Of a stretch of DNA of 64,000 nucleotides, positions 1-12,600 are shown piece after piece. The stretch is taken from NCBI GenBank assembly GCA_005784505.1, contig VCAZ01000207.1, positions 480,687 to 544,686 of the forward strand, given 5' to 3'. Positions within the stretch are counted from its first letter, which is position 1, and every line of letters starts with the position of its first letter. Made by a program: the position numbers and the translations under genes. The notes under the pieces were generated by a model. The model was given only the letters and a program-made list of their open reading frames with translations. It ran no database searches and was not told the origin of the DNA. This DNA comes from Bagarius yarrelli (lineage: Eukaryota > Chordata > Actinopteri > Siluriformes > Sisoridae).

Positions 1-141
1 TTTGCTACACCAACACCAGCGTTTGGTGGCTAAAGCTGGCTAGTAACCCGATTTGTAGCTCGCGAGAGACGACTGGTATTTCGGGAAAACTCGTAGGTCA
101 AAGGTACCACTGTATATCAAACCATCACGTCTTTAACTCAC

Positions 142-687
142 CTAAAAGACTGGGATCTGCTCGCACCATTTTCTGCTTCTTCTTTTTCTTACCAGAGGCG
201 ACCGTCTCAAAGCGTGGTTGCTGCTGCTTTGTTGAGTGGTTCGACTGGAAAACTGGCTCAGAAACTATTTGGTTTACCCCCCACACTGAATCCTGGCAAA
301 ACTAATGTACACGAATAGTTAATGACGCTACAATGATTTGATTCAGAAAATTCCTAACCACATACTGATTAGCAAAAAAAAAAAACGATGACTTAAAATA
401 AGCAACATAAAGAAATTAGCTTTTTAAGCTCAAAGGTGTAAACACTGTTTTTTACACGGATCCTTTAATACTGGACAGTAAAATTTAGAGATTTGCACAA
501 ACCTGCTGATTTTTTGGCTGCTGAGTCTGCAAAGGCTTTTGTTGGTTGCCGTTCTGTTTGGAACGCCGCTCAAGGAACTGCTTAGCAAAGTCCTTGGCTT
601 GAGGCGTGTCACCCAAATACGCTCGAACATAATCATGCACCTCGTACGGAGAGTCCACCTCCTTCAAGAATGACGCAAATGTCGGGA
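142..687 (-). CDS. gigyf2: gigyf2 conserved C-terminal exons (503-687 and 142-292)
   Basis: The first exon encodes VPTFASFLKEVDSPYEVHDY, then VRAYLGDTPQAKDFAKQFLE and a Q-rich tail. The second starts DSVWGVNQ and ends with a Lys-rich stretch and KMVRADPSLL, followed by a perfect GTGAGT donor. One more short exon with the stop codon must lie beyond position 1, since bases 1-141 show no matching sequence. Confidence 0.9.
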
Positions 688-3600
688 CTACACAGACAGA
701 AGGGGACAGAGACAGCAAGAGATCAGTAAGCATAAGGGTTGCCACACATCAAAAACACTGGCAGAACCACAAGACACCAAATTTCCTAATTGAGTATAAT
801 ATAGATTGAGATGTTTTATTATTTGAATATTATTATTATTCATTAGCTTTATACATTAGATAAATGCACCGTTCACTACCTGTGTATCTAATCATACCAT
901 TAACAACCAACTGAATAAAGGTTTTGCCTTTGCACAACTGGCTGCAGAATCATCCACAGGGAACGGGTGCAGTTATGGCTGTGTGAACACAGGTAACTGT
1001 CTCAATATTTCTGTTCACAATAGCGTATCGACATTCTAACCTCCAGTATCGATAAATATTTATTATTTAAATACTTATTCGGTTAACTGGGTTTACATTT
1101 TTGATAATAATTCATTAAAACCCTCGGCGCGTTAAGCGACTTGCTCTGTCGCCCCCTGTAACTGCCGCTAACACAGTCATTTTTAGCTTATTTTTTCCTT
1201 TTTTTATTTGAAAGATTGCGATACACATTGTATTGCTATATATCATGACAAGGGGTGTGAAAATACAGAGAGGAGACTGTTACAATAGCGGACGGTGTTA
1301 GCAGAGGTTTACGGTATTAAACAAACACTTATGTTGTATTGTGACGTATCGAATCATGAGTCTCTCGTCAATAAACAGCCTTAAATGCAGCCAATCATTG
1401 GTCACTGGTTAAAAAGGCCTCCATCTTCTATTTATTAATTTAAGTAGAAAAACACGTCTTGTGTACTTAAACCTGTAGCGGTTCGTGTTGATGAAGTGTG
1501 TGTGTGTGTGTGTGTGTCTCACCGTGAAGGTTGTTGGCGGTATTAAACGTGTGTAGCATCTGTTCACACCACTGCATAAAGCCGTCCTGAGTTTTATTGG
1601 CTCCCTGAAAGAGCTTCAACAGTTTCTCCTCCTCTTCTACCTTCTTATTGGGTTTCCCACTGTTACTGAAACATTAACCAAAAAAACAAAGGCTTATTAA
1701 CTACAATTAACTACATTTGGTAGCTTTATTTTGTGCGATTTTAATATTTATTTTGTGATTGTTGTTTGTCATACTGTACAAATATGAGCTCCATGTTTTA
1801 GTAACGCGGGTTACAGAAAGTACCATGAACTAAAAATGAGACAAATGAGATTCTACAGTGCAACATCGAGTTTGTACAGTCTGACTAACAACATTCGCAA
1901 AAGATTATTAAAAAAAAAATATCACAGTGTAAACGCGGCTTTAAATAAAACCACTAAAACTTCTGATACGAGTAAATGAACATTGCTAACAAAATGGCAA
2001 ATAATATGGAGAATAAACCCATACCTCTGTATGAGAATAGCAAAAAAAATAAACAATTTCATTTGTTGGCTGCACAAGCTATCTTCACCCTCAACCTCTG
2101 ACCAAAGCACAGACGGAAATGTGATTATTCAACAAGTTACAACTAACAACCTATTAAACGTCTGATTCTACCATGTAGATCATTTAGAACACTGTTCTAG
2201 GACTGAGGCTCCATGTCATCTGTTAGCAGGTTTGATTCTCTTGGTCTATTTTAACCAATTAAAATAAATGATAATCATAATTCTACAAACCGTCCCTCAA
2301 CCTGCTTAGCTTATTTTTTCAATAATTTCTTTGCTCATATTTAAAAATAAAATAAAAAAAAAATGTAAATATAAAAATTTAGGTACAGAACATTTAACTT
2401 GAGGAAATAAGTGGCTTTATTAATTTCTAAATAAAAACAATTGTATTACAAAAAAAAGGTTATATAGTGTATGACCTATTTTGCAAACAGGCCAGGACTG
2501 GCTGGGTATCTCTGCAGAACAGTTGCGTCTCTTTACCTGAGGTTAACATTTCCCTTGTTTTTCTGTGGGTTGTTTTTTCGTGTGGTTGGAGGCGGAGTCG
2601 TTTCCTTCACAGCATCATCCCAGAAGCCCAAGTTAGAGTTCTGAGCGTCTCCCCAGATGCTGCTGGTGTCCGAGCCCCAGTGAGTGGTATTACTCACTGA
2701 ACCCCACACTGAAGCCGTCAAAGCCTATGTGCATAAACACAAACACACTAAACTCTTTCCTCCAAAGAAGCGTCTGCTGTTGGTAGGATTCATTTGGGTA
2801 AATAAAGAATCATCTGTTTTAAAAATAAATAAATAAATAAAATATGTTTGCTGCTGAAGGCGTGAAACTGCAGGATCAACACCCAGTTTACACACTCAAA
2901 TAAAGGAGTGAATAATAACAGTTAATAACGGGTCTGAAAAACCTGGGTTTTTTTTTTTATTACGTTATAAACTCACGCTAACGTAGCTTATATTTCATTC
3001 CAAATACAAAGACAAAAACTATTTTTCCCCATTGTGATTCTTTATAAGTGTTAAAATATTTATTTATATTTAAGTCAAAAACCTCACTTTTCTTTCATTC
3101 CAAAGGGAGGGACCGATTTTTCTTTGTTTTTATTATTTTGTGCTGTATTATTTGGTTGCCAAGTTTAATCTGGTTTTTAAAAAAAGGAATTAATACATAA
3201 AACTTCAAAATAGAAAGTGTGTTCATGTGATTTTTTTACACTAGCAGTGATGTGAAATTAATAAAGGCATAATAATAGTGATAAAAATAAAACTATGATT
3301 ATTCCTCAAACTATAACTGTACCAACAAAACCTAGAATCATTACAACCTGAAAAACAATCCTAGCCAAGACTGAGAGCAGACCAGAAGCTAAATGAACAT
3401 CGAAAAAAAAGATGGAAAGGGCTGAAATTCTGCCAAATCTACAGCCATCATGTTTCCTTAAACTGAATAATTAATGCAGAGAAAAGCAAAAGTTCTTACA
3501 TTACTGACAGCTCTGTTCTGTGCGCGGTTTTGCTGCATGACTGCTGCCTGCTGCTGCTGCTGCTGCTGCTGTTGTTGTTCTTTCCGCTGCTTCATCTGCT

Positions 3601-6600
3601 GAGCCTCCTCCTGTTGAATCTCCAGAAGTGATTTAGTGGCTGCAGGTTGTTTAGCTACGCTGCCCCAACCTGAAAGTTTAGTCTGAGGTTGCAGTTGTTG
3701 CTGCTGCTGTTGCTGCCGCTGAAGCTCCTGCTGCTGCCGTCGCTGCTACAGCACAAAGGTCATGTTGACATGGTGTTGTGGAAATGCAACTAAACCATGA
3801 GACTAAACCAACAGAAAGATCATGTTATACCTCCTCCTTAGCTAGCCGCTCTCTCTCCTCTTCCAGTTTCTGGATTTCGCTGAGAGATAAAGTGTTCTGT
3901 GTTTGGCTGAGGGAAGATGATGTTGCAGACTGCTGTCCCCATTTAGAAGACGACGGAAGCTGCAAAGTAAAATATTCACCAATTCTGCTGAATGGATTCT
4001 TACCATGGATGTATAAATTTAACTGGAATAGACCTAAAGAGAACTCAATGCACATCACATTTTTCTGGTAGCTGATGTTTAGAAATCCACCGATTTATCG
4101 GTTTTGACGATTAATCGGCATCGATAGGTGAGTCCCAGAACTATCAGTTATCTGCGTATCGCTGCCGATCGTTTTCCCCAGTTGCGTCTGTTGCTGGATC
4201 GGCTGAGAAGGGTCCGTTGTCATTATATAGTGCCAGAGCCAACATATCTATGACGAGAGCGGCCTCTAGAGGTGAAATCACTGATAGCACTTGCATTTGT
4301 TTTATTACATGCGGTACTGCGCCTTTTCAGGCAGCGTGATTTAAGACACGGTGCACTTTTCTCGTGTGTACAGTGTTTATTTATTTCATACAACACCGAT
4401 AGCCACGTTTTTTTTTTTATTATTACTTTTCGGCTCGGCGGTTTGTGCGGTTGTTTAAGCGGAGTTAAGGTGTATTTACTCTGATTAAAAGGGCGGATCA
4501 GCACAGCTACGTCGAGTCGTAGTGCATTATTAACGCTTATTAATACAGTGTAATGTTTACACATGGTATGTTTATAATCTTATTACACTATACAGTTGAA
4601 AAATTATTTATACCCTTGAACGTGTTCACATTTTGTCACTTTACAACCACAAACTTAAATGTATTTAATATTTTACGTAACAGAACAACAAAAAGTAGCA
4701 CAGAATTGTGAAGTGGAACAAAAATGATATACGACCAAGAAGTTTAATTAAATAAAAATCTGTACAGTCTGGTGTGTATTTGTATTCAGTCCCCCGGCAT
4801 CAGTACTTTGTAGAGACACCTTTTACTGCAATTCCAGCTGCAGGTCTTTTGGGGGTTTGTCTCTACCAGCGCTGCACATCTACATTTCTGCCCATTCTTC
4901 TTTGCAAAATAGCTCAACTTCAGCCAGATTGGATGGGGAGCGACTGTGAACAGCAATTTTTAAGTTTTGCCACAGAAGCGTAATGAGATTTAGGTCTGGA
5001 CTTTGACTGGGCCATCCGAACACCAATATTTTTCTTATCCAAACCATTCCATTGCAGCTCTGGCTGTATGTTTAGGATCAATGTCTTGCTGGAGGGTGAA
5101 TCTTCTTTCCAGTCTCAAGTTGTTGCTGCCTCCAAAAGGTTTTTTTCCCTGCTGAAGAAAAGCATCCCCACATCATGATGCTGCCACCGCCATGTCTCAC
5201 AGTTCAACTTTGGTTTAATATGACCAGAGCACCTTCTTCCACATGCTTGCTGTGTCCCCTTATGTCTTTCTTTCAGCAATGGCTTTCTTCTTGCCACTTT
5301 TCCATAAAGGCCAGATTTGTGGACCTATAGTTGTCCTGTGAACAGATTCTTCCACCTGAGCTGAGGATTTCTGCAGCTCCTCCAGAGTGACCAATGGCCT
5401 CTTGGCTGCTTCTCTGACCAGTGCTGTCCTTGCTTGGTCTGTCAGTTTAGGTGGACGGCCATGTCTTGTTAGGTTTACAGTTGTGGCATCCTTTTTCTAT
5501 TTTTGGATGATGGATTGAACAGTGCTCTTTGAGATGTTTAAAGCAGGCTTAGGTTATAAAAAAAATATCTCAAGCTTCAAACTTCTCCACAACTTTATCC
5601 CTGACCTGCCTGGTGAGTTCCTCGGTCTTTATAACGCTGCTTGTTCACTAGTGTTCCCTAACAAACCACTGAGGCCTTCACAGAACAGGTGTGTTTATAC
5701 TGAGACTAAATTACACATAGGTGGACTATTATCTAATTAGGTGTCTTCTGAATGCACTGGATTTTACCAGTACAGGGGGTCAGAAAACAAATACACACCA
5801 CAAACTGCTCAGATTTATATTTGCTTAAAATTGTGAAAACCGTGCATCATTTTTGTTCCACTTCACAACTTATTGAGATTTTTTTGTAACAGAACAACAC
5901 AAAGTAGCACATAATTGTAAAGTGACAAAAAATGAAAAGTTTTAAGGGGTATAAATACTTTAAAGCACTGCACAGTAGTTCTTTACTACTAAGGCAATTT
6001 ATTATTATAAATTATTCATCTAATAAATACTTTATTTGTGTATTTTAGAAACGACCTCAATACACTGTGTGTTTATCCATTTCCAAACAATTCTTTCGTA
6101 AAAGAATTAGTTATCCGCAAGCACAGCCCACCCTAAACTATCGGTTAAACTCTTCTGACATTTTCCCAAGTGTTCCTGAGAAAAAGATACACTTTCAGTG
6201 TAAAATCTTTCAGTGTTTATCCAGCAAGAGTGAAAAATACCCACTGGCAGTAAAAATGGGCAACTGTGCAACCCTGCCTTGTATTTCGCAAAGCTTTTTA
6301 TAATCACCTTCATCTGAGCCAGTTGCTGCTGCTGCTGTTGCTGCTGTAGTCGGCGAAGGGCCTCCTGCTGCTGCTGCCTTTGTCTCTGCAGCTCCTGCTG
6401 CCTCTGAGCCTCTTGTTGCCTCTGAGCCTCTTGCTGCCTCTGTAATACTTGCTGCCTTAACAGTTCTTTCTGCCTTTGGAGTTCCTGCTGCCTCTGAAGT
6501 TCCTGCTGACGTTGAAGCTCCTGTTGTCTCTGGAGTTCCTGCTCCCTCCTCTTCTGCTCTTCTTGCTGTTGACGAGCCAATGCTGCTGCCTCTTCCTCTC

Positions 6601-9600
6601 GCCTCCTCTGAGCCTCCAGTTCCTCTTGTTTCCTCCTCTCTTCTTCCTGAAACACCAACACACAGGCAAAAAACTAACTAAAAAGCACAACCATTTTTAA
6701 TTAACGGGAAGCAACAATTTCAAACTACAAATAAAAGCAACATTGTTCTTAACTGTAAGTGCACCAGCTTCCTGTCATCACGTGACTCACCACGTAGGTA
6801 CTATTGTAATTTGACCAGTATTATTAATTAAAATATATCCAAATATACAGAGTTGTTTTTACTTTTTTCTACATTTTTCCAGGTCTGAAAATTGCGGATT
6901 TAGAATTTCCCCCGTACCATCGGCTGAGCGTGTTAAAGCTGCAAGATAACTAGAAATCAAAAATGTATAACAAACACTATACAACTGAGGGGTTCGAGTG
7001 TATAGCATGTCCCAATTCACTATTGAGCTTCTCCCTTCCGCCTACTTGGGCCTTTAATGCAAATGGGTGTGTAAGTTACAGCAGTCGAGTTTTACCAGCC
7101 GGCCTCCAGCTTCGCCAAACTTTAACACAGAAGGTTGTTTTGTGTCTTTGAACATGAACCAAAATGAGACGTTAAGAGCCCTGTGTAAGACTATAATTTA
7201 GCCGAGATGACTTTCGAATGAATTTAAAAACTGAACATCAACTGTGCAACTAATATGACGGAGAGCTCACCTGTTTTCGGAGGAATTCTTCCTTTTGCTT
7301 TCTTTCTTCTTCTTCTCTCCTTTTCTCCTCTAGTCTGCGAAGCTCCTCCTCACGAGCCAGACGTTCCTCTTCCTCCTTTTGGCGCCGCTGTGCCTCCTCC
7401 ATTTCCCGTTGCCTCCTTAGTGCCTCCTCCTAACACACACAGACGGTGTGTGCATTAATGCCCCAGATACCCGAACTCTCAACACAGGCTGCACAGGCTG
7501 ACAACTGAGTGAGGGCTTCTTAGACCAGCAGCTTTAAAAGGATGGCCTATATTTTTGTGTTTACACAACTATTTCTTATTCCACTGATGCTATGATATGC
7601 TCGAGATCAGCGCATGAAAGAAAAGCTTTGAGTTACACTGAAAAAAAGAAAAGACTAAGTAGGAATTAAATAAGAATGAAAAGAAATTGGCTTTAAATTT
7701 CTCTCTCATATATACTCGACCTGCAGCTGTTTTTATAGAGTAGTTTTTAAAGACAGTCTCGAATATAAAGGTCTGGCTTTAATGTGTGTTCATGCCCTAA
7801 ATCTAAAGCACGCTGCACCTTTGCGTCCTTATTTCTCTGACCTGTTTCCGACGAGCCAGCTCCTCTTCCTCCAGACGTTTACGCTCTTCTTCCTGCTGGG
7901 CCCGCAGCACCTCCTCCAGACGCTTCCGTTCCTCTTCTTCACGTTTGACACGAAGTTCCATCTCCAACTTTAAAAAGACCAGATGGCAATTACACAAGCA
8001 CCAAAAACAGAAACACTAAAATTCTTGTGTTTATAGATTCAAATTTCAGGCTGTATCCAACATTCTACATCACTGAGCCCGAGACAATATTAACTAAAAT
8101 CTGCTGTGGAAAAAAAACCCCGTTTAATTATACGGATGAATTATATATAAAATGATTGTGTTACTCTGCTAAGTTAAGCTATAGTAAAAGATTTTGGTAA
8201 GGCAGACAATAAGGATGGGTTGGTCTACCTTAGCAGCTTTAGCTTTCTCTAGTTGTATCTGTTCGATAGATGGTTGAGGTATGCTGTCTATCGGCAGATC
8301 CCACACGCTGGTGCCTTCCCATGCTATGGGGCAAAAAGACATATTTTGAGACACACTGTACAGTCTTACTTTTATTCACATATCCATTACAAAAAAAACA
8401 AAACAAAACAAAACAAAAAACTAGAAATGCACATCATTTATTGGACAGATAAATGATCAATGAATGGAGTCTGATAAAGTTCACTTGCTGGTAAATCAAT
8501 CAATCAATCTGTCAGTCTGATTTATCAGAGATTCATGTGCTTTCAGTGCAAGTTACTGTAAGCAGGGTTGCCAGATTGAGTGGGTTACCACCCAGTTTTT
8601 TCACTCCATTGGTCTTTTAATTTAAACGATAAAGTCATTAATCTGGCTGATAATATCTGGGCTGCTTCCTGATAAAATTGTCAGGTGTTTAGCTTTAACT
8701 CAGGACATGTGATTGCATTAGTGTTTGAACTAAAAAAATTGCATTTTAATTAACAATAAATGATTCCTGTTGTTTTACACAGTGATAAAAACCTTTGTGG
8801 ATTCAGAACTGATGATTGTTATTATTGTTCGGCTAGAGGGAACTACAATATCAGTTCCATCAGTGTATCTTAGATTCTCCGTTCTCCCGATACACAAACT
8901 GTGGACGTTATATAAACATTATTATAACATCATAATATCAACGCATTGTTTTTCGGTATGGGCCATGAGAAGACGTATTATTGTGCATCGCTACAATAGA
9001 CCTGTTGTGCTGGTATGATTTCATTTAACATTAAAAACAAGTTTACAACAAAACATACTAAAATGTCTATCTTGGAAATTAAAGAGCAAACATTTCAAAA
9101 TGTCTTTACTTCCTTCCGTAACGTTTCCTGTGCAATTAAACCAAAAAAACAAAAAACAAGCAAACAAAACCCATAAAAACAAAGGAAATAGAGGACAGAA
9201 AGAATTGATCGATATGATAAGTACAGCCTAACAACACTGTTGTAGAAAAAATAAAGTTCTCAGATCCGTGGTGAGTGCACAGGAAGACAAAATCACAAGT
9301 GTGAAATCTCAGTATGACTCAGCAAATGAGCACAGAGTCTAAACACGCTGCTGCTCCTACACTCACTTTTATAGCCAGTAGGTAAAAAAACACTCAGCGC
9401 TGGAAATTAACTACTAACACTTTCATTACAGTACTTGGGTAGATTGCACGCATCATTAAATCACAAAAAAAAAAAAAAAATCACATTTCACACACCGAAG
9501 TACTTTGTAATGCAAATGTAAATTTTAAGTAGTTAAAATATACTTATTTATTCTTTCTTAAGTTATATTATTTTTAAGACATCTTATTGTACCCAAGTGA

Positions 9601-12600
9601 ATAATTTCTTATAAAGAAAAAACTATTAATTAGTTTGACATTAATGCATGAACGTAAATCTGACCTCCACGACAGAATTTACAAAACCTATCCAACACGA
9701 ATGCACTAAAATAAGCAATAACTAAAACTAGAGAAATAAATAACCTTAAAAATCATTTTTAAAATAAAGTTACTCTTCCACAACAATATTTTGTAATAAT
9801 AATAATAATCTAATTGTAATAATACAATTAGTTTAAGTCACATGATGACAAAGGCAGTAGGAGGAGAGAGAGGAGTTAAAACAGCCCCAATAAATAAAAG
9901 GAGTTAAAACAGCCCTAACAAAAAACATTACCTTTATTTAAATAATAAAAAATAATAATAACTTAAAAGCCATTTAAATTGTAAGCAGATGAAAATTATA
10001 TTTAGATTAAAATCCTCTAAAAACAACAATTTTTTATTTTGTTCATAATAATTTGATGTTTAATGTGTTAATATTTGTATTAATATGTATGTTATAATAT
10101 TTGTATTTAATTTAAAAAATCAGGAGGACTAAAACTATATTAAGATGTTTATCACCTACAAATACAAATCTGACCTTTTAAAGAAGTTATTATTGGGGAA
10201 AAAGAGTAGCATACACAGATTCAGAGCTTTGTGTTAGCGTTTGTGTGAATGGGGGTGAAGAGGGACATATTAAGAGACAGTTTTAAATGTTGACATACTG
10301 CTTGGAGCTGCTGGCTGAATGTTTGGTGTGCAGGATGTTTGGGTAGATGGGTTTTGTATGTCCCAAATGGACCCCGAATCTGGAACGGACATGGAGCGCG
10401 TCACTGGCGGCAAAAGGCTCTGCTGCTGTTCTGGAGCTCTGCGTAAACAATAAGTGTATGGAGATGAAAGGAAATACGGTGGAGAGGATACAAACATCTA
10501 GTTAGCGAATACTGCTCTGAAATAAATAGTGTGCTCACCTGATTTTAAGGGCTTGCTGCAGAAAGAGGTTAAGCTGTTGCTGCTGCTGTGTTGGAGGAGC
10601 AGCTGAACTAAGCACAGCTTTCTGCTGAGCTAGAGCCTGAGCATACTGCTGCTGCCTGTGAACAAACCCACACAACACACAGTTATTTCAATTTCTTATT
10701 CAAAGGATTTATTCATCTATACATCACTTAATAGATACTAAACAGCTTTTAGCTATGGAACAGCTAAATAAATAACTTTATCGTCTTTAAGCATTCATGT
10801 TTATTTAGCACACTGATAAGGCGGTGTTAAAAAGAAAAAAAAAAAAAGCAGCCAACTATTTCCGATATTTTTTTTTTCAAGAAATTTTTTAAGATATCAT
10901 CATGTAGGGGACATGCGGAAAAAACGCTACTCTCTATGGACCACCATTAGAAATTGAGCGTGCAAATGACGCGATAAGTGAACTGCCCCGAACAGAATCG
11001 TGTGCCAATTTTAAAATGACACATACGATTTCCACTACTGATTACAATAACTGGAATGTAGAATGTGGAGGAAATAAAAAGATCTGATCTCACCTGATTA
11101 TGTACTGATACTGCAGTTGCTGAAGCTGATAGATGCTTAAAGCATTTAGCTCCTGCTGTCTCTTTATCCTCTCCTGATCAGCATCACCCTGAGAGTGCAC
11201 AGGAAACGCTGTGTTTATGGGCCATACATGTCCGTACATGTGTATGCAGGTGTTAATGAGGGTTGGAGGTGAATGTGCATTCTGGGGGTCTGTTCGTACC
11301 AGAAGGTGGCAGTAACCTAAAGAACCAATCCTGAGAATGCCATTTAACAAATGATAAAAAAACACGTACTAAATCATATACTATGTTCAATAGTAGGGGT
11401 GGGTATTTTAAGCAAAAATAATATTCGATGATCGTTGGGAATTAATGGAATATTATTTGAAAATTGCACCCCTCCCCCTCACTCATGTCTGGGCTACATT
11501 GTCAAATTGTCTCTCCCAACTCAATTCATATAATGAGGGTTTGCTGAAACAGAATATAATGAAGATAACCAAGCGACTGCACGTATTAACATAAGTCAGT
11601 CAACTAGCATAAATCAACCGTTAGAACATTTCCCTATCAAAAATGAGCTGAAACAGTTAGAGTACTAGAAACCATAGCAGTTTGATGGAATTTATATATG
11701 ACTAACACCTCAAACTGTACTGATTTTAGGTGAACCCTGGAAATATTGTAAACATCCTGAATTACAGCACTTCTGTGTACATTTATTTTTAACATTTTTT
11801 ATAACAATAACCTCTCATCTCGTTTTTATTTTCAAAATATTATCATGTCTACTTGTCCATAAAGAAGGCGAGATTCCGGCTGCCATGCGGGCAGGTTTAC
11901 AGTGTGTGTGTGAGAAAATGTGTTGTTGTTCTGTTGCCTTATGTACGTTACTGACAGCGCCACCTTCTAGTCACATGAACCGCATCAGCACCAAAAACAT
12001 AAGGATTTTTTAAAAACAACCTCACAACCTATTCAGTTTTCCTACACACAGTGAAAGATATTGTTCATGATGTATTGCTTGTTTTGGGTACATTGTTTGT
12101 TTTTTACCAGTATAGGAGGTAGTGGCGGACCAGGGGCAAAAGGCACTCTCCCCCACATCTTAAAGATTTCCCCCAGCGGGTGGAAACCTTCATCACAGCC
12201 TCTTTTCACCAGTAGGGTCATTGTGAAATACCCAGCCTGGAACCACTCAGACATCTCATGATTACTGAATGGACCTAGTTAAAAAAAAAACAAATCAAAC
12301 AACCATTTTCAGTTCATGTGTAGTTTCAGAACACAAGTGTGTTAGTAAGATGTTCTGCCACCACTAAACTGCAGACCAGTGTAAATTTGCCTCGCTTTAA
12401 GTTCTACCAATGTTTGTTTATATAGTTAATATACACTGGGATCCATAATCGGCTAAACAATTATTTTAAATCTGTGCTAATTATATGCGATGCTAATGCT
12501 ATAGCGTATCATTTACATTATATTTATACATCCTGATCATAAATCACAGTCATACCAGCAACAAACATTGATCCACAGCAGAACTGACGCAACGTTCCCT

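Larger units (their letters stand above)
4593..5975 (-). mobile_element. Decayed Tc1/mariner-like transposon
   Basis: About 1.4 kb flanked by TA. It has long inverted terminal repeats with matching blocks (TTATTTATACCC on the left, GGGGTATAAATA on the right; repeated TTGTGAAGTGGAACAAAAATGAT-type blocks inside each end). The transposase is antisense to the window. Recognisable segments include the helix-turn-helix region near 5440-5600 and the catalytic-core part near 5120-5300, where the GGGSxMMWG block is fused to an upstream block by an internal deletion. Stops and frameshifts interrupt it, so it is inactive. It shares the strand of its host gene gigyf2. Confidence 0.85.
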
